From NCBI GenBank assembly GCA_035079385.1, contig JAVHKY010000008.1, forward strand, positions 2,960,001 through 3,024,000: a stretch of DNA of 64,000 bases. Direction: 5' to 3'. Source of the DNA: Aspidiotus rigidus (lineage: Eukaryota > Arthropoda > Insecta > Hemiptera > Diaspididae). This document shows positions 11,911 through 22,564 of the stretch, piece after piece. How positions within the stretch are numbered: the first letter of the stretch is position 1; each line of letters begins with the position of its first letter. Below the pieces are notes generated by a model. The model did not search any database. It had not been told where the DNA came from and worked only from the letters and a program-made list of their open reading frames with translations. Position numbers and translations under genes: made by a program.

Positions 11911-13589
11911 CTATGTCATATATAGGTCGGGAGTCAACATTTTTCCAAGTTTTTAGTTGGACGGTCCACGGCAAATTTCTCAACCCCCATAAAACAGTTT
12001 CCCCTGTTGAAAAGAAAGAAATGAAAATTGTTTCATCCAGTCTAGTCAAAGTTCAAGAGAGTTCAATATTGTCCGATTAAGTAGTATGACACGGACAAGT
12101 TCTAAATTTTGTTTGAGTTTATTAATTTAAAAACAATCGATAAACAAACAGAGGAGCAATGTGATCCTGTTAACCGCTAGGATCGCTGCGATAAATGTCA
12201 ATCAAGAAAAATTTGAATACACCTGGGGATTCTAGCGTTAACAGACCAAATAATATAAAAATACAATGCTAAAATTTACTGCACCGCACGAAATTAGGCA
12301 GTCAGTTCTCGTGTTTCCTTCTAACGTAGAAAATTTATGAGATTGAGCGGTAATTAAAACCTTCCTTCGTGAAAATCCGACAAACGATCATAAAATTTCA
12401 CGTTTTTCATTTTAGCAGTCCATTAACCGAGTATACAATGTAAGAACTAAACTAAACTATTTATTGTACTTCAGAACCAATACGAACGTTTCCTGCAAGA
12501 AATACATAATATTTTCTAGAAACTGCAGCAGACTCTATTGAGACGGGGATGAACATATCGAGAATCGTTCGAGTAAAATATGCGTGGATGCTGATGAAAA
12601 AACAAAAACAAATTTATGGAGAGAAACTTTCCGTTTTGAATAACGACCAAATACGAAAGAACGTAATATCTCATAGCACACACACATCACGTAAACACGT
12701 CAAAAACACACCTTATACGCTTGAAGTTTTGTATTTCACGCTGAATCTCATTTAAAAACTCTGACGTCATCGAATTCGTTAATACGAGCGTGGACAATAA
12801 TAATACATACACGTGGGTAGTCCACTCAGACCGTTAATGTGGAAGCAGATTAAATACCTAGGAAAAAATACTCACAAAATGAACGAGAAACGTGAGACAA
12901 AATATTATCGAGCAATAAATGTGATGATAAAACTTGAACTAAAAACACAGTAAGGATGAACTTGATGAGCACTGCAGAAGGTTCGTTTAATGACATTTCA
13001 TTTTCATAAAATTATAGAAACGATTTGTGTAACAGTTTATTCAGAAGAAGGTATAGAGGCACTCGGTAAGCACAGTATGTGTTGTTGTGTACATTGTTCT
13101 CTTTACAGTCATTCGTCTGACTCACTCAAGTTACATATCGTGTGACCTACATTACAAGAAGTCATTAGAAACAGTCAGGGATCAATAATCCAAACATGAG
13201 CTTGTATTGCATATGGATACAGGGGGCAGAGTCTTGACCGACGTGGCCAATTAATGTGTGCTCTCGCTGAACATCTTATTGTGGCACCGAGCAATCATTA
13301 AAATTCCATTAAGAAAATTCGAAGTACATAACGAAACCTAATAAATCTAATGAAGAGGGTATCCAAAAGGTGGAAAGAATTTCACATACTTCTTCTAAAT
13401 GATATTATAACTCATGACGATGCTAGGACAAGCACAAAATTCAAAATCCGGAGCTGAGATTTTTGAGTAAAATTAGTTAGCCGTTAGCATTTAGCCAAGC
13501 CTTGAGATAGTGAAATTTGGTCTGCTAATGGCTCATTATTCTTCCTCAATTCTTTTCCTTACTTCATATCTGCCGTATAAAGAGTTGAA
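11911..13589. other. Intergenic, no gene recognised
   Basis: The first 120 bases belong to the interspersed repeat also seen at 45.0-45.2 kb (CCAAGTC, TCATATATAG and CCCATAAAACAG words). The rest is ordinary AT-rich sequence with no protein signature, tRNA or inverted-repeat element that I could see. Confidence 0.4.
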
Positions 13590-14480
13590 TTGCGATGATA
13601 AGGAAAATAAGACTCCCTTCAGAAGAATCAATACGTTTTTGGATTTTACGGTTGTCCACTAAGGAGAGGTTAATTATTACTAAAGCAGACAAAGGTAATG
13701 CCGTCGTAGTTATGGAGAAGTCTTCCCACGTCTCCAAGGTCTCAGCCAATGTGGGGCTAAGAGAACCCTCTTTTCAATTTTCCAAAATTTGTCAAAGAGG
13801 CTAGACAACTTATTATTGGTAGTGAGATTATCATCAAGAGCCCTTCATTAAAGGAAGCCATTTTGGAAACGAATCCGGTTCCTCCCCTCCTTTAAGGATT
13901 GTCTAAGGTGCCGATGCGACCGGTCGTCTCGTTTGTTTCCTCCCCAACCTACTCCCTCGCTAAATTCCTGGATAGATGGTTCAAAGCTCGTGTGGGGGTG
14001 GAGTCTCCATATTCAGTTAAGAACACGGGTGCCCTGGCTGACAAACTGAAGGACACATGTCTTCCCCCAGGATCAATTTTATGCTCGTTTGATGTTGTTG
14101 GACTATTTCCCAATATCCCTAAGGCTACTACTACGCAACAGACTATAGAAAACTTGCTCGTGAAATCCGGTACTCCTCATGAGGAATTTGGTGAATCTAA
14201 GGTCTGCTTGTCGTCCAATTTCTGTAAATTTGATGGCAAATTCTTCGGATTTCTCGAAGAAGTGGGGATCCCTATTGGTTACCCTTTGGGTTCTCTCATC
14301 TCGGAGGTCTTCAGGTCCAAATTTGAGCTTGACCTATTCTCTTAGGGCCGGGAGTTTTTGAATCACGTTTTCTGTTGGCATAGGCACGTGGATGACATTT
14401 TGTGAGCGTGGACCGGTCCTGCGGAGCTTCTTAAAGAGTTTCCCGCGGTGTAATAGGAATATATTATTCGGGGTTTGTCG
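13590..14480 (+). pseudogene. Decayed Penelope-like reverse transcriptase
   Basis: Translations in the plus frames give, in order, LIITKADKGNAVVVM (about 13663-13710), a RPVVSF...YSLAKFLDRW block (about 13917), SFDVVGLFPNIP (about 14087-14122), IGYPLGSLISE in place of the usual MGSPLSP block (about 14269), and RHVDDIL (about 14382). These are consecutive conserved blocks of PLE reverse transcriptases. At least one frameshift lies between 13804 and 13899, and stops follow 14345 and interrupt the catalytic YxDD region. No endonuclease domain follows. It is dead and differs in sequence from the PLE at 16.8-19.5 kb. Confidence 0.9.
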
Positions 14481-15852
14481 ATTCAATCGTGTAGGGCGCC
14501 GGAAGAATTTACAATCCTAATTTCTAATTCTCGACGTTGAACTTTTTCAAAAAAAACAAAGCTAGTTTCAACGCTAAATTTCTACCGCTATTCACCTCGA
14601 AATAGAATAAAAGAAGGAAGGAAAGAAAGAAAGAAAGAACAATGTCAAAATTGTAAAATTTTCATGCATGAGCTTACAGATAACGCTGCGTGAAAATTGT
14701 ACGAAAATTTTCCTGCATCGTCATTCATTATTTCAACTCGATGTCGTCAGCAAATAGATGACATGAAAGAGACATTCGAGATTATTCTATTACACTATAC
14801 GCGCAGTTATTGACGCCAATAAGCTTTGAGCTATCCGACAAGAATTTAGCAAAACCGCCTCGTTTTGTATCTTCGCTATCTTAGTCAATGACCCCGTTTT
14901 GAATTCGAAACGCTTTGAAACAAAAAAAAAACGTTCTTTCTAATGAACATGACTTGAAGAGTATCACAAATTTTTGAAATAAAAACTACTCGAGCTAAAA
15001 TCGCTTTTTACGCTCCATCATCGTACCACAAGCGCTATGAAAACAATATCTATTTCGAGTGCACAAAAGCCGAGGAAATTTTTCAGTTCCGGTTTGTAGC
15101 ACCAGTCGATTAGATTCTACCAATCGTGGGGGAAAAATAACGATAAAAAAACTGAAAGGTGAAATTTCAAGAAATTTGACGAGTGCTCATTCAACTTTCA
15201 AGCAATAAATAGCATTGGCGTATAATTTAATGACAAGCATTATTCATATCCATAAGAAATGGGCATTTCGTACCTTTCTGAAGCTAAGATGACGTCACAA
15301 GGAAGACATGTCGAGAAAAAATCTATCGAACCAATTCGCAAATTCATGAGCACTACGCTTAATACGAAATACAGTTTCATCGATTTTACGAGACATTATA
15401 ATATTGTACAACTAACAAATTTTGCAAATTGCCCCTATAATAAAGGAGCATTGACGTGAAAAAATATGTATATTTTCCGCTTACAGTGATGTGAGGCATT
15501 TTGATAAGACTGTCATTATCAAACACAACTACTGAACTAACTTAATAATGATAATGTAAGAAGTAAAAATTACAAGTACAATCCAGTACGGGTCGGTATA
15601 GCAATAGTACGAAGATTCGATAATAAAATGAAATAAAATAAAATAATATGAATAACTAAAAATAGCAAAAAGAAAATAAAAATATAAATGAATAAGAGAA
15701 ATAAACAGAAGGAAATGAAAACTTGAATGGAGTGGAATAAGATAAGTGTAAAAGAAGAAGGTTTGATTTCTTCACTCGTGTGTCGGAAAGATTTTTTCAA
15801 AAAAAAATTCTTTTTTAATGTATATTATTAATAGAATTTTTTCATTTTATAA
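14481..15852. other. Intergenic, no gene recognised
   Basis: A short GAAA-type microsatellite lies near 14610-14640. The remainder is AT-rich with no coding or transposon signature that I recognise. Confidence 0.4.
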
Positions 15853-15992
15853 TTTGTGACCCCGTCTACAGAAACCCTACTTAGCTTTGAATATTTATCA
15901 GGAGAAAAGGATCTTTTATGGAGGAAGGAAGATTCCTTTTCTCCTGATTGTAATTGAACACTGAGCCGGGTTTCTGTAGACGGGATCACATT
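15853..15992. mobile_element. Palindromic MITE, copy 1 (TGTGACCCCGTCTACAGAAA family)
   Basis: The left half starts TTTGTGACCCCGTCTACAGA and the right half ends with its near-perfect inverse (TCTGTAGACGGGATCACA). The arms run on through TCAGGAGAAAAGGA on one side and TCCTTTTCTCCTGA on the other, so the whole element is a hairpin of about 135 bp. A second copy of the same family lies at 54719-54860. No protein is encoded. Confidence 0.9.
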
Positions 15993-16005
15993 TATATAAT
16001 ATATA

Positions 16006-16259
16006 TGTGACGCGATCTGAGAAACCCCGCTACTTGTTGGCAAACAAAATTTTATAGTAGAGCAAAAAAAAAAAATAAAAAGAGGGAAGAAGTTATCATT
16101 TCCTAATTATGTGATAAGCTCATCGTAGTAACGCATTCACAAAATTTCAACGTAGTTCAACTACTATAAGGTGGTCCAGTGGCAGTGAACGGCAGCGCGC
16201 TCGAAAATATTCTATTTTCATTTTCAGACAAACGGCGGGGTTTCTCAGATCGCGTCACA
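16006..16259. mobile_element. MITE with TGTGACGCGATCTGAGAAAC inverted ends
   Basis: The left end TGTGACGCGATCTGAGAAAC is mirrored at the right end by GTTTCTCAGATCGCGTCACA. TA flanks both sides (16004-16005 and 16260-16261), fitting a TA target duplication. Only about 25 bp at each end are inverted; the 200-bp interior is unique here. It sits 13 bp from the neighbouring palindromic MITE and shares its terminal TGTGAC. Confidence 0.88.
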
Positions 16260-16640
16260 TACATATATTAATGAAATTTATAATTTTTCTTATTTCAATT
16301 TAATTATTCTTTATATAGTATTGATTATAATATTGATAGGTTATTAATATTTTTAGTAATAATAAAGTTAATATTAATCAGTTTAATCTAAGTTTAATAA
16401 TAATAAAAAATTAATTTAATAATTTTATTTTTGTTTAATAAAATTAAATTTTAAATTATTCTTAGTTTTTAAGTACCATTTATTTTTATATTTTATTTAA
16501 TTTTTAAAATTTTTCATTATTAATATTTTTAATTTTGATTTAATTTCTTTAATACCTATTTTATTTATTAACTTTATTGATTTTAATACGTTTTTTGTAT
16601 TATTTTGTTTTAATATATTTATTTATTATGAAATTTACTT
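16260..16640. other. Extremely AT-rich block
   Basis: Almost every base is A or T, far above the surrounding DNA. All frames are rich in Phe, Leu, Ile, Tyr and Asn. It could be a decayed fragment of mitochondrial origin or an AT-rich spacer; I cannot match it to a specific mitochondrial gene. Confidence 0.5.
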
Positions 16641-16778
16641 TATTTGCTACACTGTAAGTCATCAATAAATTCTACGCCTTAGGAGTTCATTTAGGAAACT
16701 GAGGTTTTCATGGATATTATCAAAGTGAAAAAAAAAAGTATTTCATGTTTCTTACACAATTGAAAAAGAGTTTTTCAA

Positions 16779-17610
16779 TTGTACAAATCTACTTTATTAG
16801 TTGCTTTTACAAGAGTACTTTCGGGTGTTACCCCATCATCAGTTGTGTCGCAACTGGAGAACAAACTAAGAGTGACACATGTGAAGATTTGGTTCAATAA
16901 CGAATGCTCGAGACGAGGCATTATTCCCAAGTATGCGACTATCAGGCTACCAGGAAAGAGCGCAGCAGTGAAACGCACCAAGATGCAAGCCGAAAGATTG
17001 AGAGTGAAGAACGAAATTGGTGAACTCTACAAGAAAGTCACCAGGCTGAATGGTCTACTGTATGATCAATATTTCCACCTGTCCAGGTTACTCCACCCCC
17101 TAAATTTTAAAGAAATGATGTTCGAAAGACAGGAGAAGACTATGTGGAAAAACGAGTGGAAGCCCAAACAAAACAGATCAAGAAGAAGCTTGCCGAACTG
17201 ACCCGGAGGAAAGAAGAAAGAAAGGAAGAGACAGCGGGAGTTGAGCACAAATTTGCTCCCAGAACCGAGAACCTATCAAGCGTCACCTTCACAGAAGAAG
17301 AAAGAAGACTGCTGGACAAAAGCATCAAGTACGTGCAGCCAGAGAGGCTGAACCAGTGTAGGCTTAAAAGCATGGCCATTAGACCATGGAACATGACGTG
17401 AGACCAGAAGCCCGGACCAAAATTGGGAAAGTGCTATTGGACATCAAAGAGGATATGTGCCGAACCTATGACAGGACGCAAGTAATGCAGAGGAAGGTCA
17501 CAAATCTACAAAAGAAGATCCGACGGAACAACCTGATTTTGACAAAGGCGGACAAGGGCAGCACGGTAGTAGGACTACACCCAAAAAGTGGAGTCGTACA
17601 TCGCAGTTAA
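16779..17610 (+). pseudogene. PLE N-terminal region (frameshifted)
   Basis: Three overlapping frames (16779-17201, 17144-17401 and 17386-17610) together give a basic, helical region rich in Lys, Arg and Glu, with VKNEIGELYKKVTRLNGLLY near 17008-17067 and NNLILTKADKGSTVV near 17530-17570. The latter is the first conserved PLE reverse-transcriptase block. Changing frame twice within 830 bp shows small indels. The first codons lie inside the left terminal repeat. Confidence 0.8.
16800..16854 (-). ncRNA. Hammerhead ribozyme, minus strand copy
   Basis: On the minus strand the order is GTTGC, a short internal loop, ACAA, the core CTGATGA, a GGG/CCC hairpin, GAAA, the palindromic GTAC, TC, then TTGT and GCAAC. 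ACAA pairs with TTGT and GTTGC with GCAAC to form stem I. It is the inverted partner of the ribozyme at 19368-19422 and differs by only a few bases. Confidence 0.85.
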
Positions 17611-18300
17611 TGGATACCAAGAGCTGGCAAGGGACCCAACACGGAAATACCAAGATGACCTGAAAGCTGTGTTGAAACGGAACAATGTACCCGGCAATGG
17701 AAGGACGCTTGAGATGAACCCGGTTGCACCAAAACTCAAGGGGCTTGTAAAACTCCACAAAGCAAACCGTCCGACGAGACCCCTGGTCAACAGCATTCAA
17801 TCACCATGCTACAAGATAGTGAAGATCGTAGCCACATTCCTGAAAGAAAACTACCAGTTTGCACCCAGACGAAGCATCAGAAACAACGAAGAGTTGATTG
17901 AGCAACTAGACAAGTTGGAAATCCAGAGTAATGTCAAGCTGGTATCCTTTGATGTGGCAAACATATTTGGTACCATACCAAAGGAGGAACTCCTCACCCT
18001 GCTCAAAAATAACAGATACCATGGGAACCCCAATGGGCTGAAGTACGCCAACATAGTGGAAGAGATCTTGAGCCAGAACTACTGCCGCTTTAATAACAGG
18101 TTCTACAGTCAGGAAAGGGGACTTGCGATGGGATCACCGCTGTCACCAATACTGGCGGAGATATTCATGAATGATATGGAAAACAAGATATTGAAGGGCA
18201 GCAAGTTCAGAAACTCGATCAAACACTGGGCCAGATATGTAGATGATATCCTAATTGTGTGGTCAGGCACACTGATAGACAGGTGGATTTATTCCTCTCA
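17588..18300 (+). pseudogene. PLE reverse transcriptase domain
   Basis: Conserved blocks appear in order: a RPTRPLVNSIQSPCYK-like block (about 17770-17815), SFDVANIFGTIP (about 17947-17982), GLAMGSPLSPILAEIFM (about 18120-18170) and RYVDDILIVW (about 18234-18263) with the catalytic DD. RNA-directed DNA synthesis is the family role. The frame is lost near 18285 by a one-base shift into the downstream endonuclease frame, so a working fusion protein cannot be made from this copy. Confidence 0.93.
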
Positions 18301-19151
18301 GAAATGAACACGATGAATGAGAGCATCAAATTCACAGTGGAAAAAGGCAATGAGACCATCAACTATTTGGACCTTACACTCACAATGGAGAACAACAGGA
18401 TAGAATACAAAATCTACAGGAAGCCGACGCATACTGACACCATCATCCCAAATGACTCCTACCACCACCCCAGGCACAAGTTAGCGGCAATCCAGAACTA
18501 CTGCTATCGGGCAATTTCTATCCTCAAGAACGACGAAGAGACGAGGAAAGAGATCGAGATAGTAAAGCAAATCGCAGAAGCCAATGGCTACCGCAGACGT
18601 GTGGTGGATGAAGTCTTTGGGAAAATGGAAGCAAAGAAAGGAACCCATGATAGCATAGTGAGAAAGTACTCCGGATCGATACCATACATAGGAAAGTACA
18701 CAAACAAGATGATAAAGGCGTTCAATGGCTACGATGTAAATGTGGGTATCCAGAATAACCAACCCATGGTGAAGAGAATCAGCAATGACCAGACGGAACA
18801 AAAGGACAAGGACAGCTTGAGTGGAGTGTACAAGCTCAGTTGTGAACAGTGCGAGAGGATCTTTATCGGTGAGACTGGAAGAAAGTTTGAGATCAGGAGA
18901 AAGGAGCACAAAACGTCGAGGGAGAAAGAAGATGACAAGTCACTGTTTGGGAAACACACGATGGAGAGGGAATATTTGAAGTCATACACGTAGAGAATCG
19001 CACAAAGAGAAGAAAACTCTGGGAACAAATGGAGATTGCAAAAGCCAAGAGGGAGAAAGCCTGCCTCTTGAACAATGTAATCACATTTGACAGCGAAAAG
19101 TTATTCGGCCTGGTGATTGGACGAGAGAAGAAGAACGGAGCCAACCAATGA
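18259..19151 (+). pseudogene. PLE GIY-YIG endonuclease domain
   Basis: After the reverse transcriptase comes the linker with NYLDLTLTMENNRIEYKIYR and YRKPTHTDTIIP, then GVYKLSCEQCERIFIGETGR (about 18823-18882) and RRKEHK. The GVY...FIG pair with the following Gly-Glu-Thr-Gly-Arg is the PLE version of the GIY-YIG nuclease. One further frameshift near 18965-18990 separates the last part, which reads on in another frame to a TGA at 19149-19151. Confidence 0.92.
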
Positions 19152-19367
19152 GACGGCAGGAATCCAGGGAGCCATTAGAAACGCAGCATTTGGGACAATA
19201 GATTGAACCAATCACGAGGCAGTATGTTTTAGCCAATAAGAACACAATGTCATATTATTGTAAGAATAAGTTTCTAAGAAGTGAACCAATCACAACACAG
19301 CATTGTTATAGTCAATAAGATCACAGTGTTAGACTATAAAAACTCATGGTTAAGGCCTTGTTCTCCA

Positions 19368-19422
19368 GTTGCGGCACAACTGATGATGGGATAACACCCG
19401 AAAGTACTCTTGTAAAAGCAAC
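19368..19422 (+). ncRNA. Hammerhead ribozyme, plus strand copy
   Basis: Core CTGATGA at 19380-19386, stem II GGG (19388-19390) with CCC (19397-19399), GAAA at 19400-19403, minimal palindromic stem III AGTACT (19403-19408) and predicted cleavage after C19409. Stem I pairs ACAA 19376-19379 with TTGT 19410-19413 and GTTGC 19368-19372 with GCAAC 19418-19422. One extra T (19387) sits between the core and stem II. A stem III this short suggests that it cuts as a dimer, as described for PLE-associated hammerheads. Confidence 0.88.
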
Positions 19423-19639
19423 TAATAAAGTTGATTTGTACAATTGAAAAATCCTTTTTCAATATTAGTGCTCTGCTTACACCTCACTCACTCCTTATGA
19501 GTTCCGATTGCTTACACAAGTTGGCAAAATTTTTGCATGAAAGTAAAGAGTGTAAAGGAGAACCGTCCTCCTCCTTACACTACGTACATTCACATTCCTG
19601 TATTTATGTAGGTAAGTTGCAAAGAAGCCGTGACCCGTT

Positions 19640-20290
19640 AAAGCTTGTGTGATGTAGTACTTGACGTACCAATCTCTGTTTTGGTGGTGAGTTTCAGGTC
19701 TGGTATGAGTGTGTGAGTTAGCCTTCCAACTTCGCTGTCATTGTACTCATCTTGCCATTTTGTCAGTGCTTCAAGAGTAAGAATCAACTCTTGTTCTTTT
19801 TTGGTTTTAGGTTTAAGAACTGTACCTTCAAATGTCCTATTTCTTTCTTTTTTTTTTTTTTTTTTCATTAACAAGCTCTAATTTGATTTCTATTGGCATC
19901 TCCCCTGTAATGGAATGGATTGAAGGATAGCTGATAGTTCTGTAGCCAGATGCTATACTTATTAGGATTTTGCGCTGAATGGTTTTAGGTCTGCCAATTT
20001 GAGTTTGATTCAAGTTTGGAAAAACCACTGTGAAGCAATATGAGATTATGGATATATAGCTTGATAAAGGATTTTACGATTTTCAAAAGAGAAGCCGTAT
20101 TTGTTTCCATAGAGGGCTCTGAAAATGTTACAGTACTTTATGATTGATTTCTCTATAAGATTGTAATACTATTCCTTTTCCTGGCGAGCAACAATATTTC
20201 TTCTCTTTGTGATTTATGATGTACTCCCAGTAGATGAATTGGTCTAGAGCCAGTGATGTATTCAATTTTGTTCGCTGATGTTGTGATCGG
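19640..20290 (-). pseudogene. Non-LTR retrotransposon 3' fragment
   Basis: On the minus strand, frames give RPIHLLGVHH, then RKILYQAIYP, then KTIQRKILISIASGYRTISY followed by SIHSITGEMPIEIKLEL (about 19900-19985), then KWQDEYNDSEVGRLTHTLIPDLK (about 19690-19760). This order resembles the region between the reverse transcriptase and the C-terminus of I/jockey/R1-type elements. Stops and frame changes are frequent, and an A-rich run at 19847-19865 splits the frame. It is a dead 3' piece. Confidence 0.75.
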
Positions 20291-20519
20291 AAGCTCTATT
20301 CTAAATTTCCTCGACATCACCATTTCCCTTTCAAGCCATGGTGTTGAGATAGACGGGTATATGAGAATTGATTGCAGAAAAATTGACCGCGAGAAAATTT
20401 ATCTACGAGAATTTATCGAAGGACATTTGATTATGTACGAAAATTTAACGTAAGAAAATCATCGCAGAACCCTAGAAAATACCTGAAAACTAGAAGCAAT
20501 ACAGGGATGCTTCTTTCAC

Positions 20520-20960
20520 TTGTCGCAAGCCGTCATGAGGCGTATCAGTGAAGCTGGCTTGAAAAGACAATACGAAACCGATTAAGATTTCTCTTCACAA
20601 ATGCGTCATCTGGCAGCTCTCGCGTTTGTTCCACCAAATGATGTCAAGACAGCCTTTGAAGCTCTTATCGAATCAAACATTATACCAGAAGATGACAAAT
20701 GGCGTGATGTTCTCAACTAATCTGAAGACACCTGGGTGGGCTTCCACAGCGAAATCGTCCAAGACAGTCACCAAAATTTCCAGTTATGCTATTGAATTGC
20801 GTAGAATCGGTCGAAATTTGTGGCCCAAAAATCACGAACGCAGTTGAGGCACGGCATCGCGGATTGGAATCGACATTGAGCATAAATCACCCCGGTTGCT
20901 ACTCTTTCACATGAACAAACTTTAATGGTAGGAAAGTTCGAACAAAATGTCGCTGGTGAT
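20520..20960 (+). pseudogene. MULE-type transposase C-terminal remnant
   Basis: One plus frame, broken by three stops, reads QMRHLAALAFVPPNDVKTAF, then EALIESNIIPEDD, SEDTWVGF, and KITNAVEARHRGLESTLSIN. This matches the C-terminal part of MULE transposases often seen next to FLYWCH zinc fingers in insects (LAALAF, a tyrosine/tryptophan-Ile/Val-Gly block, NAVEAxHRG). The N-terminal and catalytic parts are absent. Confidence 0.8.
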
Positions 20961-21357
20961 TGCTGAATGTAGTCAGTGGCTTTGATACGTGCCCAATTCT
21001 TGATTATTTGAGGGCTGTAGCTCACAATATTTCCTACTAAATTTGATTATTTGAAGATACAATTTTTCATGTGAGAATTTCGCGATTGACTTTTTTTTCT
21101 TTGCGATCAATTTTCCCGTGGATCAATGCCGCGCGACAAATTTTCGGTGCATTGAATTTTTGTACGTGATCAATTTCCTGCACCCGAGATTGACATCTAC
21201 AGAAAGAACATGACCACCGACATACATGCCAGTGGGTCATCCTATTGCCCTTTCTCCCGAAAAATAGGGGCTCTCAATCGTTTGTCCAACCTATTTCTCA
21301 CAGCCGTGAGAAAGAGGTCTCCATACTTGGCCCACGATAACAAGATTCGACAGCCTC

Positions 21358-21903
21358 GTGCATACAAAAGAAATTGAGGTTGCTCTTCAGAGGACGACCA
21401 CGTTCCTCCCTCCCCCTCCCACAAATAGGAAGAAAAGGTTTGTCCTTCTTCCTCACCTCCACAACATCACCTTTACAATTGGTGGAATTCTGCGGACAAC
21501 TGATAGAACTGTTGTATTCTACCCCTTTCCAAACTTGAAAGCCTCCACCCCAATGGTGAAGATTCGACCACCTCCTTATCGAAGAGTGGTGTGTACTTCC
21601 GTGACTGCCCTGCTGTATGTGTTGGTAAGACTGGGAGATATTTTCCACAGGGTCAGCGCGTTCGAAAATAATAACCCCATAAAATCAGCCTTCCCTAGAC
21701 ACCTGCCAGAAATACAACATCAAGACAAAGATGAGATAATTCTTCATAATGAGAATAACATACGACGTCGACTAGCTTTGGAAAGTATCCTAATCGAAAA
21801 GATGAAATGTCACCCCGTGTACGACCAATCCGTCATTGAAGATGAGATCATCACGAGAGCATTTGGTGAATCTCCCTACTATTCAGGGATGCGCGATTAC
21901 TGA
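21358..21903 (+). pseudogene. PLE C-terminal GIY-YIG remnant
   Basis: The main frame contains VVFYPFPNLKASTP (about 21508-21550) and, near the end, NIRRRLALESILIEKMKCHP (about 21757-21816). A second frame in between reads SGVYFRDCPAVCVGKTGRYF (about 21585-21644). These fit the PLE linker, the GIY-YIG domain and the tail. A frameshift on each side of the nuclease block makes it non-functional. It is a different lineage from the PLE at 16.8 kb. Confidence 0.82.
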
Positions 21904-22186
21904 CCACAAGCAGCATTTTGTCTACACAACTACTTGGAACAAAATTCAATGACATTTTAAGCTGCGCCACACTTAATCACTGTAACACTCACTGTTGCAC
22001 TGAAGGAAGTGATGAACCATTAAGTGAATAAACTACCATGTGAGAGTGTAGTAATCAAGAAGCGCATGTTTTAAATTGAAGAAATTAGTATGCACATAGA
22101 CACGTATTTGTTACATGTCCATGTGCATCCCGTAGAGTAAACCGAGGTCATCTTTGCTACACCTATAATGTTAACAAATACGGGCT

Positions 22187-22564
22187 TCATCCAAATTCGT
22201 AGTTTAGGTTCGCCTAGGGTACTATAGAGGGGGTATGGCAATACGCCATTTTAGCAGCAAAAAGAAGGCTCTCAAGCATGAACGCGTTCGCGCAGTGTCG
22301 CGGAATATTTGGCAGGGCCGGGCAACATCGGTCACGTTTGTTTTCTCGCAATGCTGTGCGATACACGTTTTTACTTTAGACACTTCTTTTTGCTGCTAAA
22401 ATGGCGTATTGCTATACCCCCCTCTATAGTACCCTAGTTCGCCTAACGCGTTGAGTGCGCGTCAAGCTCTGCATAAAGCTGTACACAACGCAAATTGTTG
22501 AGTGTTGCAGATTCACCGCTCGGTTAACTGCGTTAGGCGAACCCTAAACTACAAATTTGGATGA
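22187..22564. mobile_element. Outer MITE, split by a second MITE
   Basis: Left end TCATCCAAATTCGTAGTTTA plus GGTTCGCC; right end GGCGAACCCTAAACTACAAA running into TTTGGATGA. Joining the sequence on both sides of the inner element rebuilds a left arm that continues into AACGCG and mirrors the right arm, so the outer element was present first. Its arms are about 40 bp. No protein is encoded. Confidence 0.88.
22215..22436. mobile_element. Inner MITE nested in the outer MITE
   Basis: Starts TAGGGTACTATAGAGGGGGT and ends with its inverse (ACCCCCCTCTATAGTACCCTA region). Arms of about 50 bp include AATACGCCATTTTAGCAGCA. Direct repeat GTTCGCC flanks it at 22208-22214 and 22437-22443; it counts as 8 bp (GTTCGCCT) if the terminal T is assigned to the target. 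The size and TAGGG end suggest a hAT-like origin. Confidence 0.92.

Larger units (their letters stand above)
16760..19462 (+). mobile_element. Penelope-like element with inverted terminal repeats
   Basis: A 2.7-kb element bounded by 105-bp, nearly identical inverted repeats: 16760-16864 on the left and 19358-19462 on the right. Between them the plus strand carries an N-terminal basic region, a reverse transcriptase and a C-terminal GIY-YIG endonuclease, the order that defines PLEs. Each terminal repeat contains a hammerhead ribozyme, one per strand. Its base composition is richer in GC than its flanks. Several frameshifts interrupt the single expected frame, so this copy is inactive although structurally almost complete. 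The outermost bases (CAATTGAAAAA...TTTTTCAATTG-like) are themselves locally palindromic. Confidence 0.95.

Noticed and set aside
10152..12049. Several 76-94 aa minus-strand frames sharing MGKQFNGILDDFLSNVERRT
   Set aside because: They are translations of the 145-bp tandem repeat; the shared sequence comes from the unit, not from a gene family.
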